Source: Hyposmocoma kahamanoa
Lineage: Eukaryota; Arthropoda; Insecta; Lepidoptera; Cosmopterigidae
Assembly: GCF_003589595.1 (NCBI RefSeq)
Contig: NW_020653713.1
Coordinates: forward strand, 2,799,551-2,863,550
Direction of reading: 5' to 3'
DNA: 64,000 nucleotides
Shown here: positions 63,851 to 64,000 of the stretch, in pieces
Position numbering within the stretch: the first letter of the stretch is position 1
How the letters are laid out: the number at the start of each line of letters is the position of its first letter
Notes under the pieces: model-generated
Database searches by the model: none
What the model was told of the DNA's origin: nothing
The model's input: only the letters and a program-made list of their open reading frames with translations
Made by a program: the position numbers and the translations under genes

Positions 63851-64000
63851 ACTAAGAATATACCCTGATTACTATACGGTGTGAAAACACGATTCCTGAA
63901 AATTTTCACCCTAGAAAAAAAACAGGAACTTACCTCGAAATTTTACAAGAAAACTTATGTATTCAATAGGTACTTTATATTTATCAATGTTTTTTTTATG

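Overview
The window looks like non-coding nuclear DNA of an insect, most probably a moth or butterfly. It is AT-rich, has no bacterial-style gene arrangement, and carries two runs of N. It is packed with short retroposons and non-LTR retrotransposon (LINE) relics of kinds I recognise as common in Lepidoptera. I found no protein-coding host gene, tRNA gene, rRNA gene or CRISPR array that I can support. The longer open frames are LINE relics, or frames running by chance through repeats or the N gap.

Family names used below are local labels. Rep-A is a ~300-bp A-tailed retroposon with no visible tRNA boxes (19 pieces). SINE-B, SINE-C and SINE-D are tRNA-derived SINEs with recognisable A and/or B boxes (12, 7 and 2 pieces), plus single tRNA-like SINE pieces. 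Rep-R ends in imperfect inverted AACCGACYTC motifs (11 pieces, long and short forms). Rep-D, Rep-G and Rep-K are two-copy dispersed repeats. MITE-M is a ~615-bp element with CCGCTCACGCGAT ends. The hAT-type MITEs begin and end in CATAGKTTCCC-like sequence. LINE-L is a LINE with a TTTGACT-rich 3' end. LINE-Q is a LINE family whose C-terminus reads like DQI-E-IL...KWK-VVSAYP (five relics on both strands).

Layout: 0-10 kb holds a LINE relic, Rep-D, Rep-R, LINE-L split by MITE-M, many SINEs, a perfect 38-bp inverted repeat and a LINE ORF1 piece. 10-17.5 kb holds SINE pieces, the second MITE-M, a triple nest around 16.3-16.9 kb and a LINE C-terminus. 17.5-22.5 kb is mostly unique DNA with two LINE-Q relics. 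22.5-31 kb holds Rep-D, a minus-strand LINE split by a hAT MITE that itself holds another LINE, the 400-N gap and more LINE-Q and LINE-L. 31-44.6 kb alternates SINEs with unique DNA. 44.6-46.7 kb and 51.8-54.8 kb are the longest repeat-poor stretches. 54.8-64 kb holds a foldback nest inside LINE-L, Rep-R copies, LINE-Q, a tail-to-tail Rep-A pair and a hAT MITE with a perfect 8-bp target duplication.

Nothing here works together as a gene system. The interest lies in insertion history (nests that can be ordered by target duplications), long perfect inverted repeats that could fold in RNA, a SINE tail module shared by different tRNA-like heads, and a few unique islands that look like possible regulatory DNA. 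A W-linked, pericentromeric, intronic or gene-desert origin would all fit; the sequence alone does not decide.
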